NCBI RefSeq assembly: GCF_014534745.1
Contig: NZ_JACVVP010000010.1
Span: forward strand, 124,001 to 188,000
DNA length: 64,000 bases
Source of the DNA: Flammeovirga sp. EKP202
Lineage (GTDB): Bacteria > Bacteroidota > Bacteroidia > Cytophagales > Flammeovirgaceae
Direction of reading: 5' to 3'
Below, one piece after another: positions 35,529 through 45,631 of this stretch (its first letter is position 1; every line of letters starts with the position of its first letter). Position numbers and translations under genes: made by a program. The notes under the pieces were generated by a model. That model did not search any database. It had not been told where the DNA came from and saw nothing but the letters and a program-made list of their open reading frames with translations.

Positions 35529-35631
35529 GTTACGCTGAGGAAACCATGTGTCTACCCAATTCGAAATATGGATAGACACAATTTGTGGATAAATGCATAC
35601 GGTGAGTAGACACATGGTGCAACCTCAACGG
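35529..35631. repeat. Palindromic MITE-like element between the two GH29 genes
   Basis: Imperfect terminal inverted repeats: a perfect 12-bp core CCATGTGTCTAC (35544-35555) / GTAGACACATGG (35606-35617), extended outward by CGCTGAGG / CCTCAACG. An internal GATAGACAC repeats the theme. It ends exactly before the stop codon of the GH29 gene at 35632. No other copy in the window. Confidence 0.6.
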
Positions 35632-37233
35632 TTATAATGTTTGCTCGAATTCTCCTCCAAGTTCAGTTTCTCTGTAACCTTCACTTAAGATTCTGAATGC
35701 ATGTGCAAATTCTGTTGGGAATGATTTAGGACGTTTGATGATTAAACCTTCATCCGTTCTCTCCCATTGCAATTCCTCATCACTTCCTAAAAGCGTTACT
35801 TTCTCAATCTTGTTATTTAAAAGTCCGATTGCTGTACTTAATGACTTGATTTTGATATCACCTTTTGGAGTATCCATTACTAAAGCATAGAATTCACTGT
35901 TGCTCTTTTTCGTGAAACGAATATCCGTTTCTTTGTATCTGATTTTCTTTCTTTCAATCTTGTGACCACCGGCAGGAAGTCTTGTTGGGCCTTCACCAAA
36001 AATAGTCCAAGGTCTAGTTCCATAGATCGCATCACCATTTACCGCTAACCATTCACCCATATCAACTAAAAGGTTTTCCATCTCAACTGGAATTGTACCA
36101 TCAGGATTTGGAGGAACATTCAATAACATGTTACCATTTTTGGCTACGATATCAATCAAAATATCAACAAGTTCATCTGATGAAACGAATTTTGCATTTG
36201 ATCTATAGAACCATGTTCCTGGAGAAGTATCTGTAATCCAAGCATCTTGTTTTGGCTGGTTAGGTCTTCCTCTTTCGTAATCACGGATTGCTGAAATTTC
36301 CGGGAAAGTTTCTTCTTTGAAAAGTACGGCAACTTCTTTGTTCCACTCCTCACCTTTGTTGTAGTAATACGCCAAGAATTTCTTTCTACTCTCTTCGTTC
36401 ATATTTTCCAACCACCAGTCAAACCAAATGATATCAGGTTGATAGTTGTCGATATATTCTTTCAACTTCGCCCACCATTCTTTATAGAATCTTTCTGTAG
36501 GTTCATTGTTATAGAAATCATGTGGATCAGTGTATAAATCGTAGTCTTCTGGATCTACACCACCGTATTCATGTGCAGGTGCAAAATATTTCCAAGTAAA
36601 GGCATGGTGGAAAGAAGCGATAAACTTCATCCCTCTTTTCTCTACTTCAGATTTTAGTTCTTTAGAAACATCAATCCCTCCATAATTGACCGAGTTCCAA
36701 CGTGTCGCTTTACTGTCCCACATAGCGAAATTATCATGGTGCATTGCTACTGGTCCAGCATATTTTGCTCCTGATTTTTCAAATAATTCAGCCCATTTTT
36801 GTGGATCAAAACCTGTTGGTTTAAAATTTTCAATTAAATACTTATAGCCGAATTCAGCAGGATCGCCAAATTGCTCTACGTGGTGTAAATAATTAGTTGT
36901 AGGGTCATTATTTACAGTACCATCTTTATGCTTTGGCAATTCACCTGACTTCCAATTTGGAATACCGTTTTTACCGTACATCATCATACCATGCCAGCCT
37001 GCCAATTTTTGTTTTGGCTTCATATTGACAAAAGCGCCCGAAATTGGTCCCCAGTGTGTATAAATTCCAAACTTAGCATCTCTAAACCAATCTGGAGATT
37101 TATTCACTTTGGCCAATGACTCCCAATCTTCCGTAAATTTTTCTGTTGATTTTAGTTCCTGCTGTTTTGGTTGCATTTGGCAAGCACCCAATGCACACAT
37201 GACAGACAGCGAAAGTGTTTTCATTAATTTCAT
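35632..37233 (-). CDS. GH29 alpha-L-fucosidase lipoprotein
   Basis: A 533-residue lipoprotein fucosidase, probably outer-membrane or periplasmic: signal MKLMKTLSLSVMCALGAC with a good lipobox (LGAC). GH29 features are FRDAKFGIYTHWGPIS with the substrate-binding His60, YKYLIENFKP, the His pair in VAMHHDNFAMW and WNSVNY, nucleophile Asp272 in PDIIWFDWW, and GNMLLNVPPNPDGTIP. Compared with ordinary GH29 enzymes it has a longer loop after residue 65 (MKPKQKLAGWHGMMMYGKNG). Known GH29 enzymes remove alpha-linked L-fucose with retention. It is the promoter-proximal gene of the run toward galM, divergent from the hybrid regulator gene at 38066. Confidence 0.9.
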   Translation of the reverse strand: MKLMKTLSLSVMCALGACQMQPKQQELKSTEKFTEDWESLAKVNKSPDWFRDAKFGIYTHWGPISGAFVNMKPKQKLAGWHGMMMYGKNGIPNWKSGELPKHKDGTVNNDPTTNYLHHVEQFGDPAEFGYKYLIENFKPTGFDPQKWAELFEKSGAKYAGPVAMHHDNFAMWDSKATRWNSVNYGGIDVSKELKSEVEKRGMKFIASFHHAFTWKYFAPAHEYGGVDPEDYDLYTDPHDFYNNEPTERFYKEWWAKLKEYIDNYQPDIIWFDWWLENMNEESRKKFLAYYYNKGEEWNKEVAVLFKEETFPEISAIRDYERGRPNQPKQDAWITDTSPGTWFYRSNAKFVSSDELVDILIDIVAKNGNMLLNVPPNPDGTIPVEMENLLVDMGEWLAVNGDAIYGTRPWTIFGEGPTRLPAGGHKIERKKIRYKETDIRFTKKSNSEFYALVMDTPKGDIKIKSLSTAIGLLNNKIEKVTLLGSDEELQWERTDEGLIIKRPKSFPTEFAHAFRILSEGYRETELGGEFEQTL

Positions 37234-37311
37234 ACTATCTTATTTTTTAAAGGAGTACTGAGGCAAAAGAAATGAGATATTTTAAAAATCAAGAATGAAA
37301 TGGCTCTTGTT

Positions 37312-37429
37312 GTGGTTCAGTGGACGTTGTAATACAACATCTCTACAGTCTACTTTCAATTTTTGGTAGAATATCCTTCATGATGGATACCGCTGTAGGG
37401 ACGTTGCATAGCAACGTCCGCCGAACCAC
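37312..37429. repeat. MITE-like palindromic repeat, copy A
   Basis: 118 bp flanked by inverted ends GTGGTTCAGTGGACGTTG... and ...CAACGTCCGCCGAACCAC, each containing an internal palindrome around ACGTTG. A related element is at 62691-62771. No coding capacity; probably moved in trans by a transposase not in this window. Confidence 0.7.
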
Positions 37430-37647
37430 CATAAAAAACACTTTACGATCCACAACACGAACTATTTTTCTTCATTCATCATTCTTAATTTTTCATTAAA
37501 AAAGACATCATTTTCATTTGTTCTTGTACTTAAGTCCACGACTCTTAGATTTGATTTCAAAAAGCAAACAGAAAAGTATTTCCGTATTGCTTGAAACAAA
37601 TGTAGATTGATACGATGGGAAGGCTAGAGAATTTTAGTAAATCAATT

Positions 37648-37667
37648 GGGGTAATAATTTACCGATC
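37648..37667 (+). promoter_or_regulatory. Putative PUL regulatory motif in the GH29/regulator control region
   Basis: GGGGTAATAATTTACCGATC, matching 17 of 20 bases at 42370-42389 upstream of susC. It resembles the GGGGTAAATAA part of the motif at 32739-32781. Confidence 0.4.
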
Positions 37668-38065
37668 GAAAAACAAGTGGTTTTAATGAGAGATTGACCT
37701 TTTGGGAATATCAATCCATACGATGGTAGTTTTTAGTAAATATTATCCTTTAACAACCTATGGATTCATTACATCAATAGATAATATTAATACATAAACC
37801 TTATTTTTGTGTAAGAATCATTTTTTAAACTAAATACGACTACCCTTGAAAATAGAACCACTTGATTTTAGTGCTGATTAACGGGTGTTATTTTAAAAAA
37901 GTACCCTATTGAGCGAAAAATAGGGATAAATAATACTAATTTCACCCTTGTAAATAATTACACCACATGAATGAGTGATTCGTTCACTAACACTTCAAAA
38001 GGGCTATAAACAATGCTTTTGAGAAGATTTTTTAGATACTCTATCCACATTAATGAAATGAATTT

Positions 38066-41000
38066 ATGAAAAACAACTACTCCGTCATCAACAGGACTAT
38101 AATTGCTAAAATTACCCTATTACTACTTTCATTTTTCTCGCATTTATCTTTTGCTCAGGAAAATGAGATCGTCTTTGACATACAATTGTACTCTACAAAA
38201 AACGGTTTAGTACAAAATGATATTACGAGTATTTATCAAGACAGCAAGGGTCTGATGTGGTTTGGAACCAACGCCGGAATCAGTAGATTTGACGGTTACA
38301 GTTTCACAAACTATAGTATGGACACCCATCAATTGACTTCCAATATCATTAGTTGTTTTCAAGAAGATCAATACAATAATTTATGGATTGGATTACTGAA
38401 TTCCGGGATTTGCCGTTTTAATTTGGAGACAGGTGAAATGACTTCTTTTCGAAATACAGAAGGATCAAAAATACTTAGCTCTAACAATGTTCATTCGTTA
38501 GCATTGGATGAGGACGGTAACTTATGGGTAGGAACTACAAAAGGTCTCAACTGCATTCCAACAGAGGAATTGACTAAAGATAAATTCAAGGCTAAAAAAT
38601 ATTACGCCAATCATCACAATTCTAAAAGTATCTTATCCAATCACGTAGCTAAACTTTTCAATGATAGAAATGGGAACTTATGGGTAGGAACGAAAAAGGG
38701 ATTACAAATCGCTATTAAACCTTCCAACAATCAACCTTCTTATACTTTCAAAGAAATCTCAAAAGTAAAAATTCCACCGGTAAAAGATATTAAGGAATCT
38801 GAAGAAGGTGTCTTTTTTTGTGGCCCTCACGGCGTGCATCTTTTTAATGAAGAAAGGTCAACACTGAGAAAAGTTTCAACAGAACGTTTTAATACGCTCT
38901 GTATTGATCCTAACAAACACATGCTTGGTGGTACTAGAAAAGGTTTGTTTTTTATGGAATATGATGAAGTGAGTGGAACCTATGTCAAGAAAAAGCATAT
39001 TCATAGTGATAATTTTGATGCACTAAAAATCAACATCATTACAGAAGTGTTTAAAGATAAGTTAGGCGTAATTTGGATTGGCACTAAAGGAGGTGGTATC
39101 ATCAAATACAATCCCAATGGTAAACGATTTAAAGACATCTATAAAACCAATGACAAATCAAGTATTTCATATAATAAAATCAGATCCATTTACGAAGATA
39201 GTAAAAACAGAATCTGGATTGGTACACAAGGTGGTGCATTAAATGTATTGGAAAATACAGCTGAGGGGTTTGATCATGGTTACAAGAAGTTGACGTTTGA
39301 AAAAATAAAAACCAATACCACTTTTGATATTACGGAATGGGGCAATCAACTCATTATTGGTATTCGTAAAAAAGGAAAAGTGTATAACCTCGATATTGAT
39401 CTTAACCTCGAAAAACTAAAGGATATTACTGCTCAAAACCTTTTGACTGAAAATGATGATGCTCCCCCTTTTGCCATTAAAAGTGATGGTGATGATGTGC
39501 TTTGGTTAGGTACATATGGCGATGGCTTAATTAGAGGTATCAAAAAAGGAAATACAATTGAGTGGACGAGTGTTACAAATCAGAAAGACCTTAAAAATGA
39601 GAAAGTGAAACTGATCCGCAGTATTTTGATTGATAGCTATGGTAACCTTTGGGTCGGTTCTTCACAAGGTTTGGTTTTCATTCCTAAGGATCAAAAATTG
39701 AAAGAAAAACCTGAATTTGAGTTGTATCAAAATCAACCTAACCAAAGTAATAGTCTTTCTTACAATTATGTTTTACCTGTCTTTGAAGCTTCCAATGGTG
39801 AGATATGGATTGGTACAATGGGTGGTGGATTAAGTATTTTCAATCCGGAAAATGTAAAAGATGAGGAGATCAATTTTGAACATATCACAATCAAAGATGG
39901 ACTTCCTAGTAATATCATTAAATCGATTTTGGAAGATGATTATCAAAACCTTTGGATCAGTAGTAATAATGGCATCACCAAAATCAATTTAGATTCTAGA
40001 GAAATCAAAAATTACAACATCAGTGACGGTCTTCAAGACAATGAATTCAGTGATTTGGCTTCGTGTAAATTAAAAAATGGTGATTTGATGTTTGGCGGTG
40101 TCAATGGTATCAATTATTTCACTCCTCATGAGATTGTTGATGACTATTTGGTGGGAGATCTTGTTTTTACTGAATTGAGCGTATTGAACCAATCTATCCA
40201 TGTCAATGACACTTTGGATGGCAATACGATTTTGAGTAAAAACATCCAATATACGCAGAGTATTCAACTGAACCATAATCAAAATAGCTTTGCTGTTCAG
40301 TTTGCGGGTTTACACTTTGGTTCTCCCTATAAAAACAAATACAAATATAAACTGAATGGTTTTGATAAAGATTGGATCACAACGGATGCTGATTTTAGAA
40401 TTGCAAAATACACCAATTTATCGCCAGGCAGTTACACTTTGGAAGTAAAAGCCTCCAATGGAGATAATATTTGGAACCCTAAATCATTGTTCTTAGACAT
40501 AGAAATTGCGTCACCTTGGTGGGCTACTGTTTGGGCGAAAATCTTATACGCCATCGCAATTATTTTCTTTGTTTATCTCTTCTCAAGATTCTCACTGATT
40601 ACTGTCAAAAAAAGACACCAATTAGAATTGGAACAATTTGAAAGGGAAAAACTAGAGCATTTGAGTCAAATGAAGTTGCAATTCTTCACTAATATTTCTC
40701 ATGAATTGCGAACGCCTTTGACATTGATTCATACTCCAATCGAACAGCTTATTAGTAAGGGAAGTACTTATTCTTCTTTGGAAAAAGAGAAATATTATAA
40801 GCTGATTCATAAAAATGTCAATCACTTGATGAATCTAGTCAACCAACTTCTGGACTTCAGAAAGATGGAACAAGGGCATACTGCTCTTCAAGTAAAAGAA
40901 GGCGATTGGGTATTATTTACAGAACAGATCTATCATTCTTTTAAGGAATTTGCCAATCATGAACGTGTCGATTTTACATTGGACATCAAGACACACTCTA

Positions 41001-42259
41001 TTCAAGGTTATTTTGATCAAGATAAACTCAAAAAAATACTGAATAACCTATTATCCAACGCCTTTAAATTCACTTATGCTGGACAGGTGAAATTAACTAT
41101 TCAGCAAGAGTATGAAGATGTGGTGATTGAAGTAAAAGATACGGGTTTTGGAATTTCAGAAGATCACTTGAAATATTTATTTGAGCCCTTTTATCAAGTG
41201 GAAAATCACTCTAAATCTAAAGGTAAAAGCGAAGGAACAGGTATTGGATTGTCTTTCACGAAAAGTTTAGTGGAATTGCATCATGGAACTATTGAGGTGG
41301 AAAGTGAGAAAAATGCTGGTTCAACGTTCAAAATCAAATTCCCACTCAATGAAGTAGCCTATGAAAATGACGTCAAGATAGAAGCTCTTCCTGAAGAGAC
41401 TTTAATGATTGAAAGCGAGGAAGAAGAAGAGTTAACGGCTCAGGAAGAGGAATTAAGTTTGACTACAAAACCGAAAATTGTAATTGCAGACGACAACCCT
41501 GCTATTCTAGACCTTTTGTATGAATTATTAAAAGATTCTTTCAAGGTCTATAAGGCTGAAGATGGAGAAAAAGCATTCCAATTGGCCAAGGAAGTGATGC
41601 CAAACCTTATCCTTTCTGATATTATGATGCCAGTCATGGACGGTTATGAGTTAACGAAGAAGATCCGTGAGGATGCACAAGTTTGTCACTTACCCATCAT
41701 CTTATTGACAGCAAAGAACTCAAATGATAGTAAACTGAAAGGGTATGAATATGGCGTGGATGCTTATGTTACCAAACCTTTTAATACAGAAGTATTGCTT
41801 GCACGAATCAATACTTTGGTAGAAAACAGAAGACGTTTGCAAAAGAATTTTAGAACTAATATTGATACGCAACCAAGTGAAGTAACCTTTACTTCCATCG
41901 ATGAACGCTTCTTGAACCGTTTGGTAGCAATTGTGGAGGAAAATATTTCAGATCCTAAGTTTACAGTTGAAAAACTGGCTTATGAATATGGCACTACTCC
42001 TCTCCGATTGAATCAAAAGTTGAAAGCATTGACGGAACAAACGGCCAAAATTTTTATTAGAAATATCCGATTAAAAAGGGCCGCGCAATTACTGAAAATG
42101 GGAAGGTATGGTGTAAGTGATGTCACCTATGAGGTTGGATTTAGTGATTTGAAATATTTCAGAAACTGTTTCAAGAAAGAATTTGGTGTTCCTCCTTCTC
42201 ATTTCTTACGCAATAAAAAGAAAAAAGAAGAGGAAGTTGAAGATGCAAAAACAGAATAA
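38066..42259 (+). CDS. Hybrid two-component system sensor/regulator (HTCS)
   Basis: A single-chain sensor kinase and transcription factor that typically controls Bacteroidota PULs, located in the inner membrane. Order over 1397 residues: signal peptide (to about FAQE, residue 31); a periplasmic sensor of two propellers made of Reg_prop repeats (many GLMWFGTNAGISRF- and LWIGTxxG-like blades, about 35-720); a Y_Y_Y domain (LSPGSYTLEVKASNGD); one transmembrane helix (ILYAIAIIFFVYLF); HisKA with His879 in ISHELRTPL; HATPase (NNLLSNAFKFT, GTGIGLSF); a receiver domain with Asp1185 in LILSDIMMPVMDGYE; and a C-terminal AraC-type HTH (about 1290-1385). It is divergent from the GH29 genes and precedes susC by 260 bases. 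Its ligand is presumably an oligosaccharide of the target glycan. Confidence 0.96.
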   Translation: MKNNYSVINRTIIAKITLLLLSFFSHLSFAQENEIVFDIQLYSTKNGLVQNDITSIYQDSKGLMWFGTNAGISRFDGYSFTNYSMDTHQLTSNIISCFQEDQYNNLWIGLLNSGICRFNLETGEMTSFRNTEGSKILSSNNVHSLALDEDGNLWVGTTKGLNCIPTEELTKDKFKAKKYYANHHNSKSILSNHVAKLFNDRNGNLWVGTKKGLQIAIKPSNNQPSYTFKEISKVKIPPVKDIKESEEGVFFCGPHGVHLFNEERSTLRKVSTERFNTLCIDPNKHMLGGTRKGLFFMEYDEVSGTYVKKKHIHSDNFDALKINIITEVFKDKLGVIWIGTKGGGIIKYNPNGKRFKDIYKTNDKSSISYNKIRSIYEDSKNRIWIGTQGGALNVLENTAEGFDHGYKKLTFEKIKTNTTFDITEWGNQLIIGIRKKGKVYNLDIDLNLEKLKDITAQNLLTENDDAPPFAIKSDGDDVLWLGTYGDGLIRGIKKGNTIEWTSVTNQKDLKNEKVKLIRSILIDSYGNLWVGSSQGLVFIPKDQKLKEKPEFELYQNQPNQSNSLSYNYVLPVFEASNGEIWIGTMGGGLSIFNPENVKDEEINFEHITIKDGLPSNIIKSILEDDYQNLWISSNNGITKINLDSREIKNYNISDGLQDNEFSDLASCKLKNGDLMFGGVNGINYFTPHEIVDDYLVGDLVFTELSVLNQSIHVNDTLDGNTILSKNIQYTQSIQLNHNQNSFAVQFAGLHFGSPYKNKYKYKLNGFDKDWITTDADFRIAKYTNLSPGSYTLEVKASNGDNIWNPKSLFLDIEIASPWWATVWAKILYAIAIIFFVYLFSRFSLITVKKRHQLELEQFEREKLEHLSQMKLQFFTNISHELRTPLTLIHTPIEQLISKGSTYSSLEKEKYYKLIHKNVNHLMNLVNQLLDFRKMEQGHTALQVKEGDWVLFTEQIYHSFKEFANHERVDFTLDIKTHSIQGYFDQDKLKKILNNLLSNAFKFTYAGQVKLTIQQEYEDVVIEVKDTGFGISEDHLKYLFEPFYQVENHSKSKGKSEGTGIGLSFTKSLVELHHGTIEVESEKNAGSTFKIKFPLNEVAYENDVKIEALPEETLMIESEEEEELTAQEEELSLTTKPKIVIADDNPAILDLLYELLKDSFKVYKAEDGEKAFQLAKEVMPNLILSDIMMPVMDGYELTKKIREDAQVCHLPIILLTAKNSNDSKLKGYEYGVDAYVTKPFNTEVLLARINTLVENRRRLQKNFRTNIDTQPSEVTFTSIDERFLNRLVAIVEENISDPKFTVEKLAYEYGTTPLRLNQKLKALTEQTAKIFIRNIRLKRAAQLLKMGRYGVSDVTYEVGFSDLKYFRNCFKKEFGVPPSHFLRNKKKKEEEVEDAKTE

Positions 42260-42369
42260 AGCTATGTATTTACGCCCTATTTTAATTTAAATGAAATGAA
42301 AAATACACACCATAAAACACTGTATTACTTGTACTTAACTTGACTTTGAATATTACTTTAAAAAAGTAG

Positions 42370-42389
42370 GGGGAAATAATTTACAGACC
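42370..42389 (+). promoter_or_regulatory. Putative PUL regulatory motif upstream of susC
   Basis: GGGGAAATAATTTACAGACC, 17 of 20 identical to 37648-37667, ending 131 bases before the susC start. Plausible HTCS binding sequence. Confidence 0.4.
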
Positions 42390-42454
42390 ATTTCAAAAGG
42401 GATTTTTTTATTTACCAACAAGATATTTACCACCCCCATTTTTTAGAGGTATTC

Positions 42455-42480
42455 GTACGCAATAGGTGTCAGATGTACGC
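42455..42480 (+). promoter_or_regulatory. Direct repeat GTACGC x2, spaced two helical turns, upstream of susC
   Basis: GTACGC occurs at 42455-42460 and 42475-42480, 20 bases apart on the same face of the helix. AraC-type domains often bind such direct repeats. It ends 40 bases before the susC start, which is close for an activator site. Confidence 0.3.
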
Positions 42481-42520
42481 TTAGCTTTGAGTCATTATTA
42501 AGAATTAATTTTTTTATGAA

Positions 42521-45500
42521 ATGAAAAGAAAATTATCAGTAATTTATCAACTTCTATTTCGGAAAATGCTTTTGATAGGCATTCTATTTACTCTTGGAAT
42601 GACCTCAAAACTCTATGCTCAAAAGACCTTTCAGGTAAGCGGTACTATTGTAGATGAAGAACAGGCTCCTATACCAGGAGTCAATGTCTTGATTAAAGGA
42701 ACGACAACTGGTACGGTCACTGATTTTGACGGTAGATACAATATCATGGTAAGTGAAAAAGGCAGTGTGCTTGTTTATTCATATATCGGATATAAGCCAG
42801 CTGAAATCGAAGTGAGCAAAAAGTCAGAGATCAACCTTCAAATGGAACTTGATGTAGAATCATTGGATGAAGTAGTTGTTATTGGTTATGGCCAACAAGA
42901 AAAGCGTGAAGTGACCGGTTCGGTGGCACAAGTGAAGTCTGAACAGATCAACAGTTTGGCCACTTCAGATTTGGCAACGGCGATTCAGGGACAAATGGCG
43001 GGTGTAAGTGTAAGTTCTGAGTCTGGTGCTCCAGGTGAAAATGCTACGATTACAATTAGAGGTGTTTCTTCTTTCCAAGAAGGAGGTTCTGAACCGCTTT
43101 ATGTGGTGGATGGTGTCACGTACACTACCAATCCTAATATTGCACCTCAGGAAATTGAATCCATTGAGGTATTGAAGGATGGTGCTTCAGCGGCCATCTA
43201 TGGTTCAAGAGCTTCGGCTGGTGTAGTTCTGATCACAACAAAAAGAGGTGAAAAAGGTAAAATGTCAGTGACTTTGGATTCGTACTACGGTGTACAGAAA
43301 ATCACTTCTGACATACATTTAGCCAATACTACAGACGCTATGTACATCAACCACTTAATGTGGAAAGGTGATCCTAGTACTCCCAATCCATTGGACAACA
43401 ACCCTAATGCGATGCATTACAATACGGATTGGCTAAGAGAACTTCAGGTAGATATGGCCCCTATTCAAAACCATTCATTGAGATTGTCTGGTGGTTCAAA
43501 AAACCTAACGTATTCAATTGTGGGTACATTATTTGACCAACAGGGTATTCAAATATCTTCGGCGTATCAAAGAAAAACGTTGAGAGCGAATACCACTTTT
43601 GAAAAGAATAAATTGAAGGTGCAAATCAATATGGGGTACCAAAACAGCTTTAAGGATAATCCTCCAAATAATATTCAATATCAAGCACTTCGTCAAGATC
43701 CTTTCAGAGCTGGTATCAGCAGAAGTGATGAATATGTGATTGAAGGAGCGAACCCTGAGAGAATGACCAACCTTCTGGCTCGTATCAATGAAACCAACGA
43801 GACGCTTGGTAACAACTATAATGGTAATGCTAAAATCTCTTATGAAGTAGTAAAAGGTCTTAAACTGAATGCAAATATTGGTGGATCTTATTCTACTGAT
43901 AATAACACTTGGTTTAGCCCTACTTTTGAAGTATTCTCTAACAACGGCGAATATATTACTAGAGCTTCAAAGCCTTTGAATGAGTTGAGATATATTGATA
44001 CTTTCAACCTTAGAACCATTCAAGAATATACAGCTACATACAACAAAAAATGGGGAAAGCATCATTTGAGTTTATTAGGTGGTAATACTTGGGAAACAGC
44101 GGAAGCAAGCAGAAGAACAGTTCATGCGATTAATATGCCTAACAACATCCCTAACCTTGGTGTTGCTCAAGACATTAGAGGTGTTGACCAACGCTATGCA
44201 GCAAGTAGTAATATTGGTATATTAGGTCGTGTGCAATACAGCTATGCTGGTAAATATATGGTAAGTGCGAGTATTCGTAGAGATGGTTCTTCAAGGTTCC
44301 ACCCAAGTAATAACTGGGGTAATTTCAAATCATTCTCAGCTGGTTGGAACATCAGTGAAGAGAAATTCTTTGAAGCTTTAAAACCAACTATCAGTAATTT
44401 AAAACTTAGAGCCGGTTATGGTGAAACAGGTAGTGATAAAGCGGGCCAAGGTTTGGGTAACTTAATTGCTGATTTACCTTATGTATCTATCGTCACTCCT
44501 CAAGTGGATTATGTATTAGGAATTGGTGAAAACGACATCTTATATCCGGGTGCTACAAATCCAACTTATGTGGATGAAAACATCACTTGGGAAACTAATA
44601 TTTCACAAAATATCGGTTTAGATGGTGAGTTATTCTCAGGTCGTTTATTCTTCAATTTTGATTTATATAGATCAGAGAAGAAAGACATGTTATTGCCTGT
44701 TGAACTTCCTCCATCAGCAGGTGGTACCATTACGGGTAACTACAATAAAATGTGGCAAAATGTGGGTAACTTAACTAACAAAGGTATTGAACTAGGTTTA
44801 GGTTATAACACACATATCAATAAACTGAAAGTAACAGTGAATGGTACTTTCACAAGGAACTTCAACGAAGTAACAGCTTTAGCACCAACCATGGAATCAG
44901 TACCAGGTGGACGTCCATTAGGTAACTCTTCTGAGCCAACAACTTTCTTAATTCCAGGTTATGAAGCAGGTGCATTTTTCTTGATCCCAACTGACGGTAC
45001 AATTAAAACAGAAGAAGAATTGATTGAATATCAAAAGATGATTCCAACGGCTAAAATTGGTGATTTGAAATATGTAGATGTAAATGGTGACGGAGAAATT
45101 GGTCAAGATGACAGAGTGTACCAAGGTAGTGGTACTCCACTTTGGGAAGCAGGTCTTTCGGTGGCATTGGCTTACAAAGGGTTTGATTTGAGTGTGATGT
45201 TGTTTGGTTCTTATGGTGCTAAAATCTACAACGGCCCAAGAGCTTATGCTTACCAACAAAAGACAAGTAAAGAATTGGTAAATGCTTGGTCACCTGAAAA
45301 CCCAACTTCAGATGTTCCGACACCAAGAAGAAGTTCATCTCATATGAATATCAGAACTTATTCGGATTACTTCCTGGAGGATGGATCTTACTTGAAAATT
45401 CAAAACATCACTTTTGGATACACACTTCCTCAAAAAACAATGAGCAAGTTAGGTATCAATAATTTCAGAGTATACGTGAGTGCACAAAACCCATTTGTGA

Positions 45501-45622
45501 TCACAAACTATACGGGTTATGATCCAGAAGTGGGTTCAAAAAATGTCTTCTACCGTGGTGTAGATACAGGGAAATATCCTGTAGCGGCCACATACAGAGC
45601 GGGTCTTTCATTACAATTCTAA
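42521..45622 (+). CDS. susC: SusC/RagA-type TonB-dependent outer-membrane transporter
   Basis: The outer-membrane channel importing oligosaccharides with energy from TonB. 1033 residues. Signal peptide ending near LYAQ (about residue 34), an N-terminal carboxypeptidase-regulatory-like domain (VSGTIVDEEQAPIPGVNVLI, VTDFDGRYNI), the TonB-box-like segment LDEVVVIGYGQQ, a plug domain (ATAIQGQMAGVSVSSESGAPG, TIRGVSSF, YVVDGV, IYGSRASAGVVLITTKRG), then a large barrel ending YRAGLSLQF with a terminal Phe. susD follows after 9 bases. The type of domain before the plug is the usual SusC subtype. Expression is probably controlled by the HTCS just upstream. Confidence 0.97.
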   Translation: MKRKLSVIYQLLFRKMLLIGILFTLGMTSKLYAQKTFQVSGTIVDEEQAPIPGVNVLIKGTTTGTVTDFDGRYNIMVSEKGSVLVYSYIGYKPAEIEVSKKSEINLQMELDVESLDEVVVIGYGQQEKREVTGSVAQVKSEQINSLATSDLATAIQGQMAGVSVSSESGAPGENATITIRGVSSFQEGGSEPLYVVDGVTYTTNPNIAPQEIESIEVLKDGASAAIYGSRASAGVVLITTKRGEKGKMSVTLDSYYGVQKITSDIHLANTTDAMYINHLMWKGDPSTPNPLDNNPNAMHYNTDWLRELQVDMAPIQNHSLRLSGGSKNLTYSIVGTLFDQQGIQISSAYQRKTLRANTTFEKNKLKVQINMGYQNSFKDNPPNNIQYQALRQDPFRAGISRSDEYVIEGANPERMTNLLARINETNETLGNNYNGNAKISYEVVKGLKLNANIGGSYSTDNNTWFSPTFEVFSNNGEYITRASKPLNELRYIDTFNLRTIQEYTATYNKKWGKHHLSLLGGNTWETAEASRRTVHAINMPNNIPNLGVAQDIRGVDQRYAASSNIGILGRVQYSYAGKYMVSASIRRDGSSRFHPSNNWGNFKSFSAGWNISEEKFFEALKPTISNLKLRAGYGETGSDKAGQGLGNLIADLPYVSIVTPQVDYVLGIGENDILYPGATNPTYVDENITWETNISQNIGLDGELFSGRLFFNFDLYRSEKKDMLLPVELPPSAGGTITGNYNKMWQNVGNLTNKGIELGLGYNTHINKLKVTVNGTFTRNFNEVTALAPTMESVPGGRPLGNSSEPTTFLIPGYEAGAFFLIPTDGTIKTEEELIEYQKMIPTAKIGDLKYVDVNGDGEIGQDDRVYQGSGTPLWEAGLSVALAYKGFDLSVMLFGSYGAKIYNGPRAYAYQQKTSKELVNAWSPENPTSDVPTPRRSSSHMNIRTYSDYFLEDGSYLKIQNITFGYTLPQKTMSKLGINNFRVYVSAQNPFVITNYTGYDPEVGSKNVFYRGVDTGKYPVAATYRAGLSLQF

Positions 45623-45631
45623 AAACTACAA

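Larger units (their letters stand above)
37234..38065. other. Long divergent control region between GH29 and the hybrid regulator gene
   Basis: 832 bases with no gene on either strand. Contents: a palindromic MITE-like element (37312-37429), a GGGGTAATAATTTACCGATC motif shared with the susC promoter region (37648-37667), an inverted repeat CCCTATT / AATAGGG (37904-37925), and TAGGGATAAATAATAC (from 37921), resembling the motif upstream of other PUL genes. Promoters for both flanking genes must lie here, but I could not place a -7 element with confidence. Confidence 0.5.
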
